From NCBI GenBank assembly GCA_027295475.1, contig JAPUKV010000190.1, positions 1 to 15,258 of the forward strand: a stretch of DNA of 15,258 bases, given 5' to 3'. The notes below the pieces were generated by a model. The model was not told the DNA's origin. It did not search any database and saw only the letters and a program-made list of their open reading frames with translations. Below are positions 7,298-14,805 of the stretch, in pieces. The DNA comes from Pseudomonadota bacterium (GTDB lineage Bacteria > Pseudomonadota > Gammaproteobacteria > Woeseiales > Woeseiaceae). The number at the start of each line of letters is the position of its first letter. The first letter of the stretch is position 1. A program made the position numbers and the translations under genes.

Positions 7298-8269
7298 CTA
7301 GTTGGTGGCGAATGCGTCCGTGGCCATCACGAGTTCATGCACATTCCCCGGCTCGAACGCGGCATGACCGGCATCAGGAACGATTCGCAAATCGGCTTCC
7401 GGCCAGGCCTGCGACAGCTCCCAGGCTGAGATACACGGGCAAACGACATCATAGCGGCCCTGGACGATGACCGCGGGAATGTTGCGGATCTTGTCTATGT
7501 TTTTGATGAGTTGATTCTCTTCCATGAAACCACCGTTGACAAAGTAGTGGCATTCGATCCGTGCCAGCGACAGCGCCAGGTCACCTGCCCCGAATGCGGC
7601 TGCAATCTTGTCGTTCGGCACGAGGTAACTGGTGGCTCCTTCCCATACTGACCACGCTTTGGCAGCCTGCAATCTGACGTCAGGATCATCGCCCGTCAGT
7701 CGCTTGTAATAAGCATGCAACAGATCACGCCGTTCGCGTTTCGGAATCGGTTTGAGGTAGTGCTGCCAGAGGTCCGGATACAACTCGCTCGCACCCTTTT
7801 GATAGAACCAGTCGATCTCCTTCTTGCGCAGCATAAAAATGCCGCGAAGCACGAGTTCCGTGACCCGCCCGGGATGGGTCTGCGAATAGGCCAGCGCGAG
7901 AGTGCTGCCCCAGGAACCACCGAACACCTGCCAACGGTCTACCTGCAAGGTAACCCGCAGGATCTCAATGTCGTCCACGAGGTCCCAGGTCGTGTTGTTT
8001 TCAAGGCTGGCATGCGGACGGCTCTTGCCACTGCCCCGTTGATCAAAAAGTACAATTCGATACACGTCGGGATTGAAGAATCGCCGCATCTTGTCCATGC
8101 AACCACCGCCGGGGCCGCCGTGCAGGAATATGGCAGGCTTGCCGTGCGGGTTGCCCGACTCCTCATAATAGAGTTCGTGGCCACCGCCGACTTTCAGATA
8201 GCCGGTATGGTTAGGTTCGATGGCAGGATACAGCTTCCGCCGTTCGGTCTTGCTGTTCATGGGCGGCAT
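7298..8269 (-). CDS. pip: Proline iminopeptidase (S33 alpha/beta hydrolase)
   Basis: This 323-residue alpha/beta-hydrolase would remove N-terminal proline from peptides in the cytoplasm. The family signature is complete: HGGPGGG (50-56, oxyanion region), DQRGSGKS (76-83), nucleophile Ser119 in GGSWGS, Asp274 in QGRYD and His302 in DAGHA. Glu210 (SVWE) and Glu239 (RIECHYF) sit where the family binds the free proline amine. The N-terminal KLYPAIEP is also typical. Two ATGs are possible, 8269 and 8260, neither with a good ribosome site; homologues suggest the shorter one could be right. It is the first gene of a probable operon with the dihydroorotase, 8 bp downstream, and is divergent from the M16 protease. 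No signal peptide is seen. Confidence 0.92.
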   Translation of the reverse strand: MPPMNSKTERRKLYPAIEPNHTGYLKVGGGHELYYEESGNPHGKPAIFLHGGPGGGCMDKMRRFFNPDVYRIVLFDQRGSGKSRPHASLENNTTWDLVDDIEILRVTLQVDRWQVFGGSWGSTLALAYSQTHPGRVTELVLRGIFMLRKKEIDWFYQKGASELYPDLWQHYLKPIPKRERRDLLHAYYKRLTGDDPDVRLQAAKAWSVWEGATSYLVPNDKIAAAFGAGDLALSLARIECHYFVNGGFMEENQLIKNIDKIRNIPAVIVQGRYDVVCPCISAWELSQAWPEADLRIVPDAGHAAFEPGNVHELVMATDAFATN

Positions 8270-8309
8270 TATGAAAGGGTGTCGGCGGGATTGCCACGCA
8301 TTGTATGCT

Positions 8310-8327
8310 GAACAGGGAACCTTGTTC
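8310..8327. promoter_or_regulatory. Operator-like dyad in the pip/M16 divergent spacer
   Basis: GAACA (8310-8314) and TGTTC (8323-8327) form an inverted repeat with an 8-base centre in which two further base pairs match. It sits midway in the 132-bp spacer between two divergent genes. No strong promoter hexamers were recognised beside it. Confidence 0.2.
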
Positions 8328-8401
8328 TATTAATCCAGTCTTTAGTCAGCGTAGACACCTGTTAGACTCCCGCGACCAGGCAACAACCGGTAGGCCTTTA
8401 G

Positions 8402-11158
8402 ATGACTAATTCCAGAATGAATCGTTCAATCTGCGTGGCAGGCACATTGATACTCCTTGCGTGCAACGTGGCCGCGGCGAGCGATATTGACATTGACTAC
8501 ACCGAATTCACGCTCGACAACGGCTTGCGTTTGATTGTTCATGAAGATCACAAAGCACCAATTGTGGCTGTAAATATCTGGTATCACGTCGGATCGAAGA
8601 ACGAGAAAGCCGGCAAGACCGGATTCGCTCACCTGTTTGAGCATCTGATGTTCAACGGCAGCGAAAATTATGACGACGAGTATTTCAAGCCATTCGAGCT
8701 CGTCGGCGCGACAAGTATGAACGGCACAACAAACTTCGACCGCACGAACTATTTTGAGAACGTGCCAAGCACTGCTCTGGACATGGCGCTGTGGATGGAG
8801 TCAGATCGCATGGGCCATCTTCTCGGTGCAATAACGCAGGAAAAACTCGACGAGCAACGCGGCGTCGTGCAGAACGAGAAGCGCCAGGGCGATAACCAGC
8901 CGTACGGCACGGTTGACTACCGAATTCTGGAAGGCCTGTTTCCCGTTGGCCATCCATATTCATGGAACGTTATTGGATCGATGGACGACCTCGATGCCGC
9001 CAGTCTCGAAGACGTCCATGAGTGGTTTAAGACCTATTATGGGCCCAATAATGTTGTGGTCGTTGTTGCCGGCGACGTGAACCCTCAAGAAGCGCTCGAG
9101 AAAGTCGAGAAATACTTCGGCGACATCCCGCCGGGACCACCGATAGCAAAACCCCGCGAATGGATCGTCAAACTCGAGCACGATAAACACGAGACGATGC
9201 AGGACCGGGTCCCGCAGGCACGTATATATAAAGTGTGGGGCGCTCCAAATTTTGTATCGGAAGACGCGGACCTCCTGCAGCTTGCTGATGCCGTGTTGAC
9301 GGGTGGTAAGAATTCGCGACTGTATGAGAGGCTCGTTTACAAAGACCAGACTGCGACCAGTGTGAGTGGCAGCCTGTTCAGCGGAGAGATCGGCGGCTAT
9401 TACGAGTTGCAGGCCACAGTACAGCCTGGTGGCGACATCGAGGCGGTCAGGCAGGCGATCGACGAGGAAATGCAACGATTCCTCACAGAAGGCCTGACCA
9501 AAGACGAACTTGCTCGAGTTAAAGCGCAGCTGAAGTCCGGTTTTGTGCGCGGCGTGGAACGGATCGGCGGTTTTGGCGGCAAGTCGGATGTCCTGGCACA
9601 AAATGCCACCTATGCCGGCGATCCGGGTTTCTATGCGACCTCTCTGGATCGCTTTGAAGCGGCTACTCCCAAGACCATACAGGCTGCAGCCAACCGCTGG
9701 TTGAGCGCGGGCTCATACCAGCTGGATGTGCTCCCGTTTCCGGAGTTGCAAGCCGCCACAGAAGGCGCCGATCGTTCAGCGCTGCCGGAGTCAAACTCTT
9801 TTCCGACGGTGAAATTTACCGAGTTTGAGCGCAGTAACCTGAGCAACGGCCTGGAGCTGATCGTCGCCCACCGTGCAACGGTCCCGGTCGTCAACCTGCT
9901 CATGCGCTTCGATGCGGGCTTCGCCTCGGATCAGTTCGGCGAGCCCGGCACATCGAGCCTGGCGATGGCGATGCTCGACGAGGGCACCAGGACCCGTACG
10001 GCGCTCGAAATCAGCGACGAGCTGGCAAGGCTGGGCGCATATTTCGGTGCCGGCTCCGCTATCGATACGTCAGGCGTCTCGATAAGCGCACTCAAGGAAA
10101 ATCTGGACGAGTCACTGGAATTATATGCCGATGTTGTTTTGAATCCGGCATTCCCGCAGAAGGAACTCGATCGCTTGCGAAAGGCCAGGCTCGCGCAAAT
10201 CAAACAGGAGAAGACACAGCCTATCGGCATCGCCCTGCGCGTCCTCCCGGCGTTGATGTACGGCAGGGATCATGCATACAGTCTGCCGCTGACCGGATCC
10301 GGTACAGAAGAATCGGTGGCGCGCATTACGCGAGATTCACTCGTCAATTACCACCAGACCTGGTTCAAGCCGAACAATGCGACCATGATCGTCGTCGGCG
10401 ACACCAACATGGAGGAGATCAAACCCAAGCTCGAAAAATTATTCCGGCGTTGGCAGCCGGGCAACGTACCGATCAAGAATATCGGCAATGTCGATCTTCC
10501 CGATAAAGATCGCATTTATATCATTGACCGCCCCGACGCCGTCCAGTCCATCATATTTGCCGCAAACGTCGCACCACCGGCCGGACAAGGCAATGAAATC
10601 GCTATCGAGACGATGAACGAGATCATTGGTGGCAGCTTTACTTCGCGAATCAATATGAATCTGCGCGAAGACAAACATTGGGCGTACGGCGCAAGATCGG
10701 TGGTCGTATCTACCAAGGGACAGCGGCCATACATAGCATACGCACCGGTGCAGACCGACAAAACTATGGAATCGATGGCCGAGATCAAGCGCGAACTTCA
10801 GGAATATCTGGGCGAGAACCCCGCAACAGACGAAGAGCTCGAGAAGGTAAAAAATAACAATACCTTGAGCCTGCCCGGGCGATGGGAAACGGCCAGTGCC
10901 GTGTTGCGAGATATCGGAGAAATTGTCACGTACGACCTGCCCGACGATTACTGGGACACCTACGCGGACAATGTGAGAAATCTCTCCCTCGAGCAGATCG
11001 CTGAAGCGGCCGATGATGTCATCAAACCGGACAATCTCCTCTGGGTCGTGGTCGGCGATCGCGAAAAGATTGAACCGAGAATTCGTGAGCTCGAACTCGG
11101 TGAGATCATTCACCTTGATGCCGACGGCAATCTGCTGGAACCGACCGCCGCGAACTAG
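8402..11158 (+). CDS. M16 family zinc metalloprotease (insulinase/pitrilysin type), two-domain, exported
   Basis: The 918-residue product has an N-terminal hydrophobic signal (about 8-27). Cleavage by signal peptidase I near VAAA-S is likely; LLAC at 18-21 is a weak alternative lipobox. The catalytic half carries the inverted zinc motif H77-x-x-E80-H81, with the third ligand at about Glu159 (QNEKR). Its typical companion repeat follows at about 200-450. A second M16 half begins near 472; its HxxEH place reads AMAMLDEG, so it is inactive. That half keeps the substrate-binding Arg/Tyr stretch NLREDKHWAYG near 753-763. This is the fused pair of active and inactive halves common in exported bacterial M16 proteases, which degrade peptides in the periplasm. 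The ATG at 8402 is preceded by a weak GGTAGG; Met6 is an alternative. The gene appears monocistronic. Confidence 0.93.
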   Translation: MTNSRMNRSICVAGTLILLACNVAAASDIDIDYTEFTLDNGLRLIVHEDHKAPIVAVNIWYHVGSKNEKAGKTGFAHLFEHLMFNGSENYDDEYFKPFELVGATSMNGTTNFDRTNYFENVPSTALDMALWMESDRMGHLLGAITQEKLDEQRGVVQNEKRQGDNQPYGTVDYRILEGLFPVGHPYSWNVIGSMDDLDAASLEDVHEWFKTYYGPNNVVVVVAGDVNPQEALEKVEKYFGDIPPGPPIAKPREWIVKLEHDKHETMQDRVPQARIYKVWGAPNFVSEDADLLQLADAVLTGGKNSRLYERLVYKDQTATSVSGSLFSGEIGGYYELQATVQPGGDIEAVRQAIDEEMQRFLTEGLTKDELARVKAQLKSGFVRGVERIGGFGGKSDVLAQNATYAGDPGFYATSLDRFEAATPKTIQAAANRWLSAGSYQLDVLPFPELQAATEGADRSALPESNSFPTVKFTEFERSNLSNGLELIVAHRATVPVVNLLMRFDAGFASDQFGEPGTSSLAMAMLDEGTRTRTALEISDELARLGAYFGAGSAIDTSGVSISALKENLDESLELYADVVLNPAFPQKELDRLRKARLAQIKQEKTQPIGIALRVLPALMYGRDHAYSLPLTGSGTEESVARITRDSLVNYHQTWFKPNNATMIVVGDTNMEEIKPKLEKLFRRWQPGNVPIKNIGNVDLPDKDRIYIIDRPDAVQSIIFAANVAPPAGQGNEIAIETMNEIIGGSFTSRINMNLREDKHWAYGARSVVVSTKGQRPYIAYAPVQTDKTMESMAEIKRELQEYLGENPATDEELEKVKNNNTLSLPGRWETASAVLRDIGEIVTYDLPDDYWDTYADNVRNLSLEQIAEAADDVIKPDNLLWVVVGDREKIEPRIRELELGEIIHLDADGNLLEPTAAN

Positions 11159-11162
11159 CGTC

Positions 11163-11199
11163 GGGGACAGACCCCGGGTCTGTCCCGGGGTCTGTCCCC
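11163..11199. repeat. Triple GGGGACAGACCCC-type palindromic repeat
   Basis: Three adjacent copies of one motif fill 37 bp. GGGGACAGACCCC is at 11163-11175; GGGTCTGTCCC (inverse) is at 11176-11186; GGGGTCTGTCCCC (inverse) is at 11187-11199. Copies 1 and 2 form an 11-bp stem with a one-base gap. Copies 1 and 3 form a perfect 13-bp stem whose loop is copy 2. These two foldings exclude each other. It lies 5 bp after the protease stop and 18 bp before the convergent exporter stop. A T run occurs only at about 11214-11219, too far for a standard intrinsic terminator in the plus direction. Confidence 0.75.
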
Positions 11200-11217
11200 A
11201 GTTCGATGATTTCCTTT

Positions 11218-13317
11218 TTATTCGATTTGAATGATCCGATCAGCGCGGGCCAGCACGTCCGGCCGGTGGGCGACGCTGATGATCGTTATTCCTGAGCGGG
11301 CCAGCCTGTCCAGGATGTGCCTTTCCGTGTCGATATCGAGATGGCTTGTTGCCTCGTCCAGGAACAACATGCGCGGGTTCCGGTAAAGCGCCCTAGCCAA
11401 AAGGATTCGTTGCTGCTGCCCACCGGACAGGCTGCTTCCCGAATCTCCGACCAGTGTATTCAGCGTCATCGGCAGTGACTGGATGTCTGTCCATATTTCT
11501 GCGTTGATCGCCGCCTTGACTATGCGCTCGATATCCGGCTGCGGATCGAATGCCGCAATATTTTCGCCGATCGAACCCTGAAACAGCCTGTCATTCTGCA
11601 GCACGATACCAAACTGTTGACGAAGGCAGCGCGAATCCCACAGCGAAAGGTCCTTGCCGTCGATCAGAATCCGGCCGCTGGTCGCAGCCAGCTGTGTCGA
11701 CATGAGCCGTAGCAATGTCGTCTTGCCGGCCCCCGAAGGTCCGGCGATAGCTGTCGTTTCGCCCCTGGCTATGACGCAGCAAAAATCGCGGACAACCCAG
11801 GGACCGCCCGGGTACCTGAAACTCAGGTTTCGGGCCTCAATCGAGCCGGCGACGTGCGCATGTATCGCGCCTCGCGGCGGTAAGGATTCCGGCTCTGCCA
11901 ACAAGATGTCGGAAATCCGGTCCATGTGTACTCTGAGCACGAAAAAGCTTCTTATGATATTCGTGAGGCTTATAGCCGCTGCGCCAAACCGGCTTCGCAA
12001 GCTAAGAAAGGCAAAGAGAACACCGAGTGTGATTTGTTTTTCGACAATGCCGGATATGCCTATGCCAAGGAACAGCACTTGTTCCGCGGCTCCGATGATT
12101 CCCGCTCCGGCGCTGCTGTAGATTGACAACTTCGCCTGTCTGACACCGGCATTTGTGGCCGCAAAGAAGTGGCCTTGCCATTGACTCAGTCGCAGCGCGC
12201 CGAGATCGAGGGCTCGAACCGAGTCATATGCACCCAGCGTCTCGAGCAACAAGCTGTTTTGTCTCGCCGTGTGTACCAGCGCTTCCTCAGTCAGCCGGCG
12301 ACTTGCGGGCAGAAGGGCGAATGTCAGCAGCGTGGACAGCAGCAGGCCACCGAGGGATACAGCGGTCAGCCACGCGCTGTACAGGAACATTATCGTCAGC
12401 GTCGCAAGCAGAACGACGAGCTGTGCGATTCCGTTGATACCGGATTCAGTCAGGGCCGTGCGTATCGGAGTTAGCGATTCGATCTTGGACATCAGATCGC
12501 CGAGATGTCGTCCCTGCAAAAAAGAAGCAGGCAAACTGAGGAGGTGGTTCAAGACGCTCAGCGTGCTGTCCACTGCCAGCCTTGTGCCGGCATAGAGGCT
12601 GATCCATCGACGCGATCCTTCGAGCAGGATGCCGACGAACATCACAATTGCCAGTCCCAGCAACGCACGATAAAGCCAGACCCTGTCCTGGCCGAGAACG
12701 ACTTCGTCGATCAGCAACTGGGTTGCGATCGGCGGCACAAGGGCCAAAGTCTGTATGGTGATCAGCAATGCCAGCATCATCCACAAGTAGCGGCCGAGAT
12801 ATTGAAGCGATCCGACAAAGTCGGAAAATCTGACCCTGGCATCTTTACTGTTCCGCTCGAACTCCCGCGCCGGAGTCAATTCGACTGCGACGCCAGTGAA
12901 CGCACGGTCAAGCTCCTCGATTCTGACAACACGCCTGCCCGACGCCGGATCGTGAATGACTGCCTTACCGCGCTTCATTCGCACCAGAAGTACGAAGTGA
13001 TTCGTCCTCCAATGCAGTATGGCCGGCAGTCTCAGCTTGTTGATTTCATCGAGCTCCAGGCGCAGCGGCCTCGCGATCAGCCGCAACCCCCGGGCGATTT
13101 CGACTAGGTCTTTCAATGTTGTGCCGCGTGACGACATCGAGGCCTGACTGCGAAGCGAATGCAGGCCGGGTTCATGACCATAGTGGCCGGCAACCATTGC
13201 AACTGCAGCAAGTCCGCATTCCGATCGTTCCTGCTGCAGGATCAGCGGAACCGGACGCCTGCGGCGCAACCCCAGCAGGTAGTCACGCGCCGGCAAAAGC
13301 GGTGCCGTCGTCGTCAC
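11218..13317 (-). CDS. Peptidase C39-containing ABC exporter (peptidase-permease-ATPase)
   Basis: This 699-residue protein is a full-length peptidase-containing ABC transporter, which cuts a double-glycine leader from a peptide and exports it across the inner membrane. The C39 domain (about 22-150) has Gln28, Cys34 (RSECGLAA), His107 (NHFVLL) and Asp123 (HDPASG), so it should be active. The membrane domain spans about 175-460. The ATPase has Walker A GPSGAGKTT (526-534), Q-loop Gln574, signature LSGGQQQR (630-637), Walker B LFLDEA (651-656) and H-loop His684. The start is GTG at 13317, the first start after an in-frame stop. It overlaps the adaptor gene by 35 bp, so the two are probably translationally coupled. 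The type resembles CvaB/RaxB exporters. No cognate precursor peptide was found nearby. Confidence 0.92.
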   Translation of the reverse strand: MTTTAPLLPARDYLLGLRRRRPVPLILQQERSECGLAAVAMVAGHYGHEPGLHSLRSQASMSSRGTTLKDLVEIARGLRLIARPLRLELDEINKLRLPAILHWRTNHFVLLVRMKRGKAVIHDPASGRRVVRIEELDRAFTGVAVELTPAREFERNSKDARVRFSDFVGSLQYLGRYLWMMLALLITIQTLALVPPIATQLLIDEVVLGQDRVWLYRALLGLAIVMFVGILLEGSRRWISLYAGTRLAVDSTLSVLNHLLSLPASFLQGRHLGDLMSKIESLTPIRTALTESGINGIAQLVVLLATLTIMFLYSAWLTAVSLGGLLLSTLLTFALLPASRRLTEEALVHTARQNSLLLETLGAYDSVRALDLGALRLSQWQGHFFAATNAGVRQAKLSIYSSAGAGIIGAAEQVLFLGIGISGIVEKQITLGVLFAFLSLRSRFGAAAISLTNIIRSFFVLRVHMDRISDILLAEPESLPPRGAIHAHVAGSIEARNLSFRYPGGPWVVRDFCCVIARGETTAIAGPSGAGKTTLLRLMSTQLAATSGRILIDGKDLSLWDSRCLRQQFGIVLQNDRLFQGSIGENIAAFDPQPDIERIVKAAINAEIWTDIQSLPMTLNTLVGDSGSSLSGGQQQRILLARALYRNPRMLFLDEATSHLDIDTERHILDRLARSGITIISVAHRPDVLARADRIIQIE

Positions 13318-14281
13318 TCCAGAAAGAGCGGAGCAACCACTGGTACAGGCGGTAGCGCCGCCTTATTACATCCGCCCGAAACGAGGTGCCCGGCGCCAGC
13401 GGCCATGATGAGCCGAGTGCCTCTATGCGGTCGTCGCGAATCGATGCCCGGACTTCAAAGACGGGGCCTTTGATGGGCAGCGGTACCGTCAGGTCCGATG
13501 CCAGGAGAGCGATTGTTGATACTTTCGAAACAACCGCCGTCAGAGTGCCGAACATCTCGTGCGGATAGGCGTCGAGGCGAAGTTGTACTGACTGTCCGGC
13601 CTTTAGCTGTCCGGCTTTGTCGCTCGGCAGATAGAGCCATGCCTCGAGTCGGCCCTCGGCTTTGTACAGTGTCATCAGGGTCTGGCCGGGACGACTGGTG
13701 GATCCGGTTGTCACGCTCAGTCGCGCGACGATACCGGCAGCCGGAGCCAATACGACCCGACCGGCTTCGATTTCTGCCCTGCCGATCTGCCGTAGTAGTC
13801 GCTCGCGCCCCATGTCGTGCTGCAACCGGTCGAGTCCGGCCGCTGCCAGGGTCTCATCCCGCTTCGCCTGCAAGTCGGCAAGTTCCTGACCGATTTGCAG
13901 CAGGTCCCCCTCGAGACCGGCACTAATCGCTTTCGCATGCAGAATCCCGGATCGCTCCTGCGACAGCAGGTCCTTTGCAAGGCCCCCGTTCGCGGCCAGC
14001 ACCTTCATGCGTTTATACCTTTGTTTCAGCAGACCGATATGGCTCGCCTGCAACTCGATTTCGACGCGCGCCTTGGCCTGGCGGCTGCGTGTGAGCGTAA
14101 ACTGTTCCTCCAGCGCAGTGACACGGCTTGATTTCATATCCCGTTGGCGGGCTTGGGCCCGCTCCATGAGTTCGAGTTCCATTCGCAAGGAGCGAACCTG
14201 TGATTCGGATACTGGCGACCTGCCCGGTGCGTTGCGATCACTCGTGATGCGCAACAGCACCTGCCCCTTTCGAACGGTCAT
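13283..14281 (-). CDS. HlyD-like membrane fusion protein, C-terminal portion after an in-frame stop
   Basis: This 332-residue frame holds most of a type I secretion adaptor. It begins inside the first lipoyl half-motif (MTVRKGQVLLRI). A long coiled-coil hairpin follows (about 20-175, Arg/Gln/Glu/Leu-rich), then the second half-motif (VVLAPAAGIVARL), a beta-barrel, and a basic tail ending RYRLYQWLLRSFW as in exporter adaptors. The membrane anchor is encoded upstream in the same frame, beyond a TAA at 14326-14324. The ATG at 14281 has only an AGAGGG almost touching it, a poor restart site, and a protein starting there would have no inner-membrane anchor. The gene is therefore probably one reading frame interrupted by a nonsense codon, or by a sequence error. 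It overlaps the exporter gene by 35 bp, as expected for an adaptor/exporter pair. Confidence 0.8.
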   Translation of the reverse strand: MTVRKGQVLLRITSDRNAPGRSPVSESQVRSLRMELELMERAQARQRDMKSSRVTALEEQFTLTRSRQAKARVEIELQASHIGLLKQRYKRMKVLAANGGLAKDLLSQERSGILHAKAISAGLEGDLLQIGQELADLQAKRDETLAAAGLDRLQHDMGRERLLRQIGRAEIEAGRVVLAPAAGIVARLSVTTGSTSRPGQTLMTLYKAEGRLEAWLYLPSDKAGQLKAGQSVQLRLDAYPHEMFGTLTAVVSKVSTIALLASDLTVPLPIKGPVFEVRASIRDDRIEALGSSWPLAPGTSFRADVIRRRYRLYQWLLRSFWSDDDGTAFAGA

Positions 14282-14323
14282 TCCCTCTTTGACTGCCAGC
14301 TCCGTGATTTGGCCCGTATCGTT

Positions 14324-14602
14324 TTAGATGACCTTGAGAAGTCCTCCGGCAGGAATCAGCACGACGATCGATCGAGTGAGCTGCGGCACTTCAACGGTAT
14401 AGACGGCCACACCCAGCAGAATAAGAGAAGACAACGCAATAAGAAGCGTGGCACTCGCTGTCGGCGGAGTGACTATGCATACCTGCCCAAGCAGTCGGTG
14501 CCGCACAGCCGACACAGACTGTTTTCTGAACAGAGTCCCGCCATGGGCCTCAGGCGAGCCTGCGCCGGCAACCAGCGTACTTGGCAGTTGATCCGTCAAC
14601 AA
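14324..14602 (-). pseudogene. N-terminal fragment of the HlyD-like adaptor, ending at an in-frame TAA
   Basis: This is the upstream part of the same gene. It reads LFRKQSVSAVRHRLLG, then a membrane segment (TLLIALSSLILLGVAVY), then VEVPQLTRSIVVLIPAGG and LLKVI before TAA. That is the standard start of exporter adaptors: cytoplasmic LFR motif, single transmembrane helix, first strand of the lipoyl region. Translating through the TAA gives NDTGQITELAVKEG and joins the downstream frame with no shift (14323 to 14281 is 14 codons plus the ATG). The true start is unclear. TTG at 14602 has AAGGGA eight bases upstream and gives a normal-length tail before LFR. ATGs at 14677 and 14656 are possible but lack ribosome sites. 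Confidence 0.75.
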
Positions 14603-14805
14603 TCGAACATTCCCTTGTTCGCGTTCCTGTGGAGGTCCTTGAGCAAATCGAATCATGAATCGCGTTGTCGCTGCCATATCAGTTTCGGGGCGAACTCCCT
14701 CGTTTTTGCTAATGGCTCGCGAATTTCGAGAATCTTCGCAGAAGGCCACCCGTATGCGATAACCTTCGACACTTCGCAAGAGCGACGCGGACCAGGCGCA
14801 AGCAA

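Noticed and set aside
7715..8311. Open frame of 198 codons on the plus strand
   Set aside because: Antisense to the proline iminopeptidase catalytic core; no family similarity seen.
10439..11113. Long open frame (224 codons) on the minus strand inside the M16 protease
   Set aside because: It lies wholly antisense to a protease with clear family sequence through that stretch, and its translation shows no recognisable domain.
11163..11219. Simple bidirectional intrinsic terminator
   Set aside because: The stem is strong but no T run directly follows it in either direction; the three-copy structure fits a repeat better.
12505..13107. Open frame of 200 codons on the plus strand
   Set aside because: Antisense to the exporter C39 and membrane domains; composition is Gln/Arg-rich shadow sequence.
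14324..14326. Programmed recoding (selenocysteine or pyrrolysine) at the adaptor stop
   Set aside because: The codon is TAA, not TGA or TAG, and adaptors of this family have no conserved special residue there.
14603..14805. Possible double-glycine leader peptide for the C39 exporter
   Set aside because: No short frame with a ribosome site and a GG/GA-ended leader could be found; the HGG in the adaptor N-terminus lacks the leader pattern.
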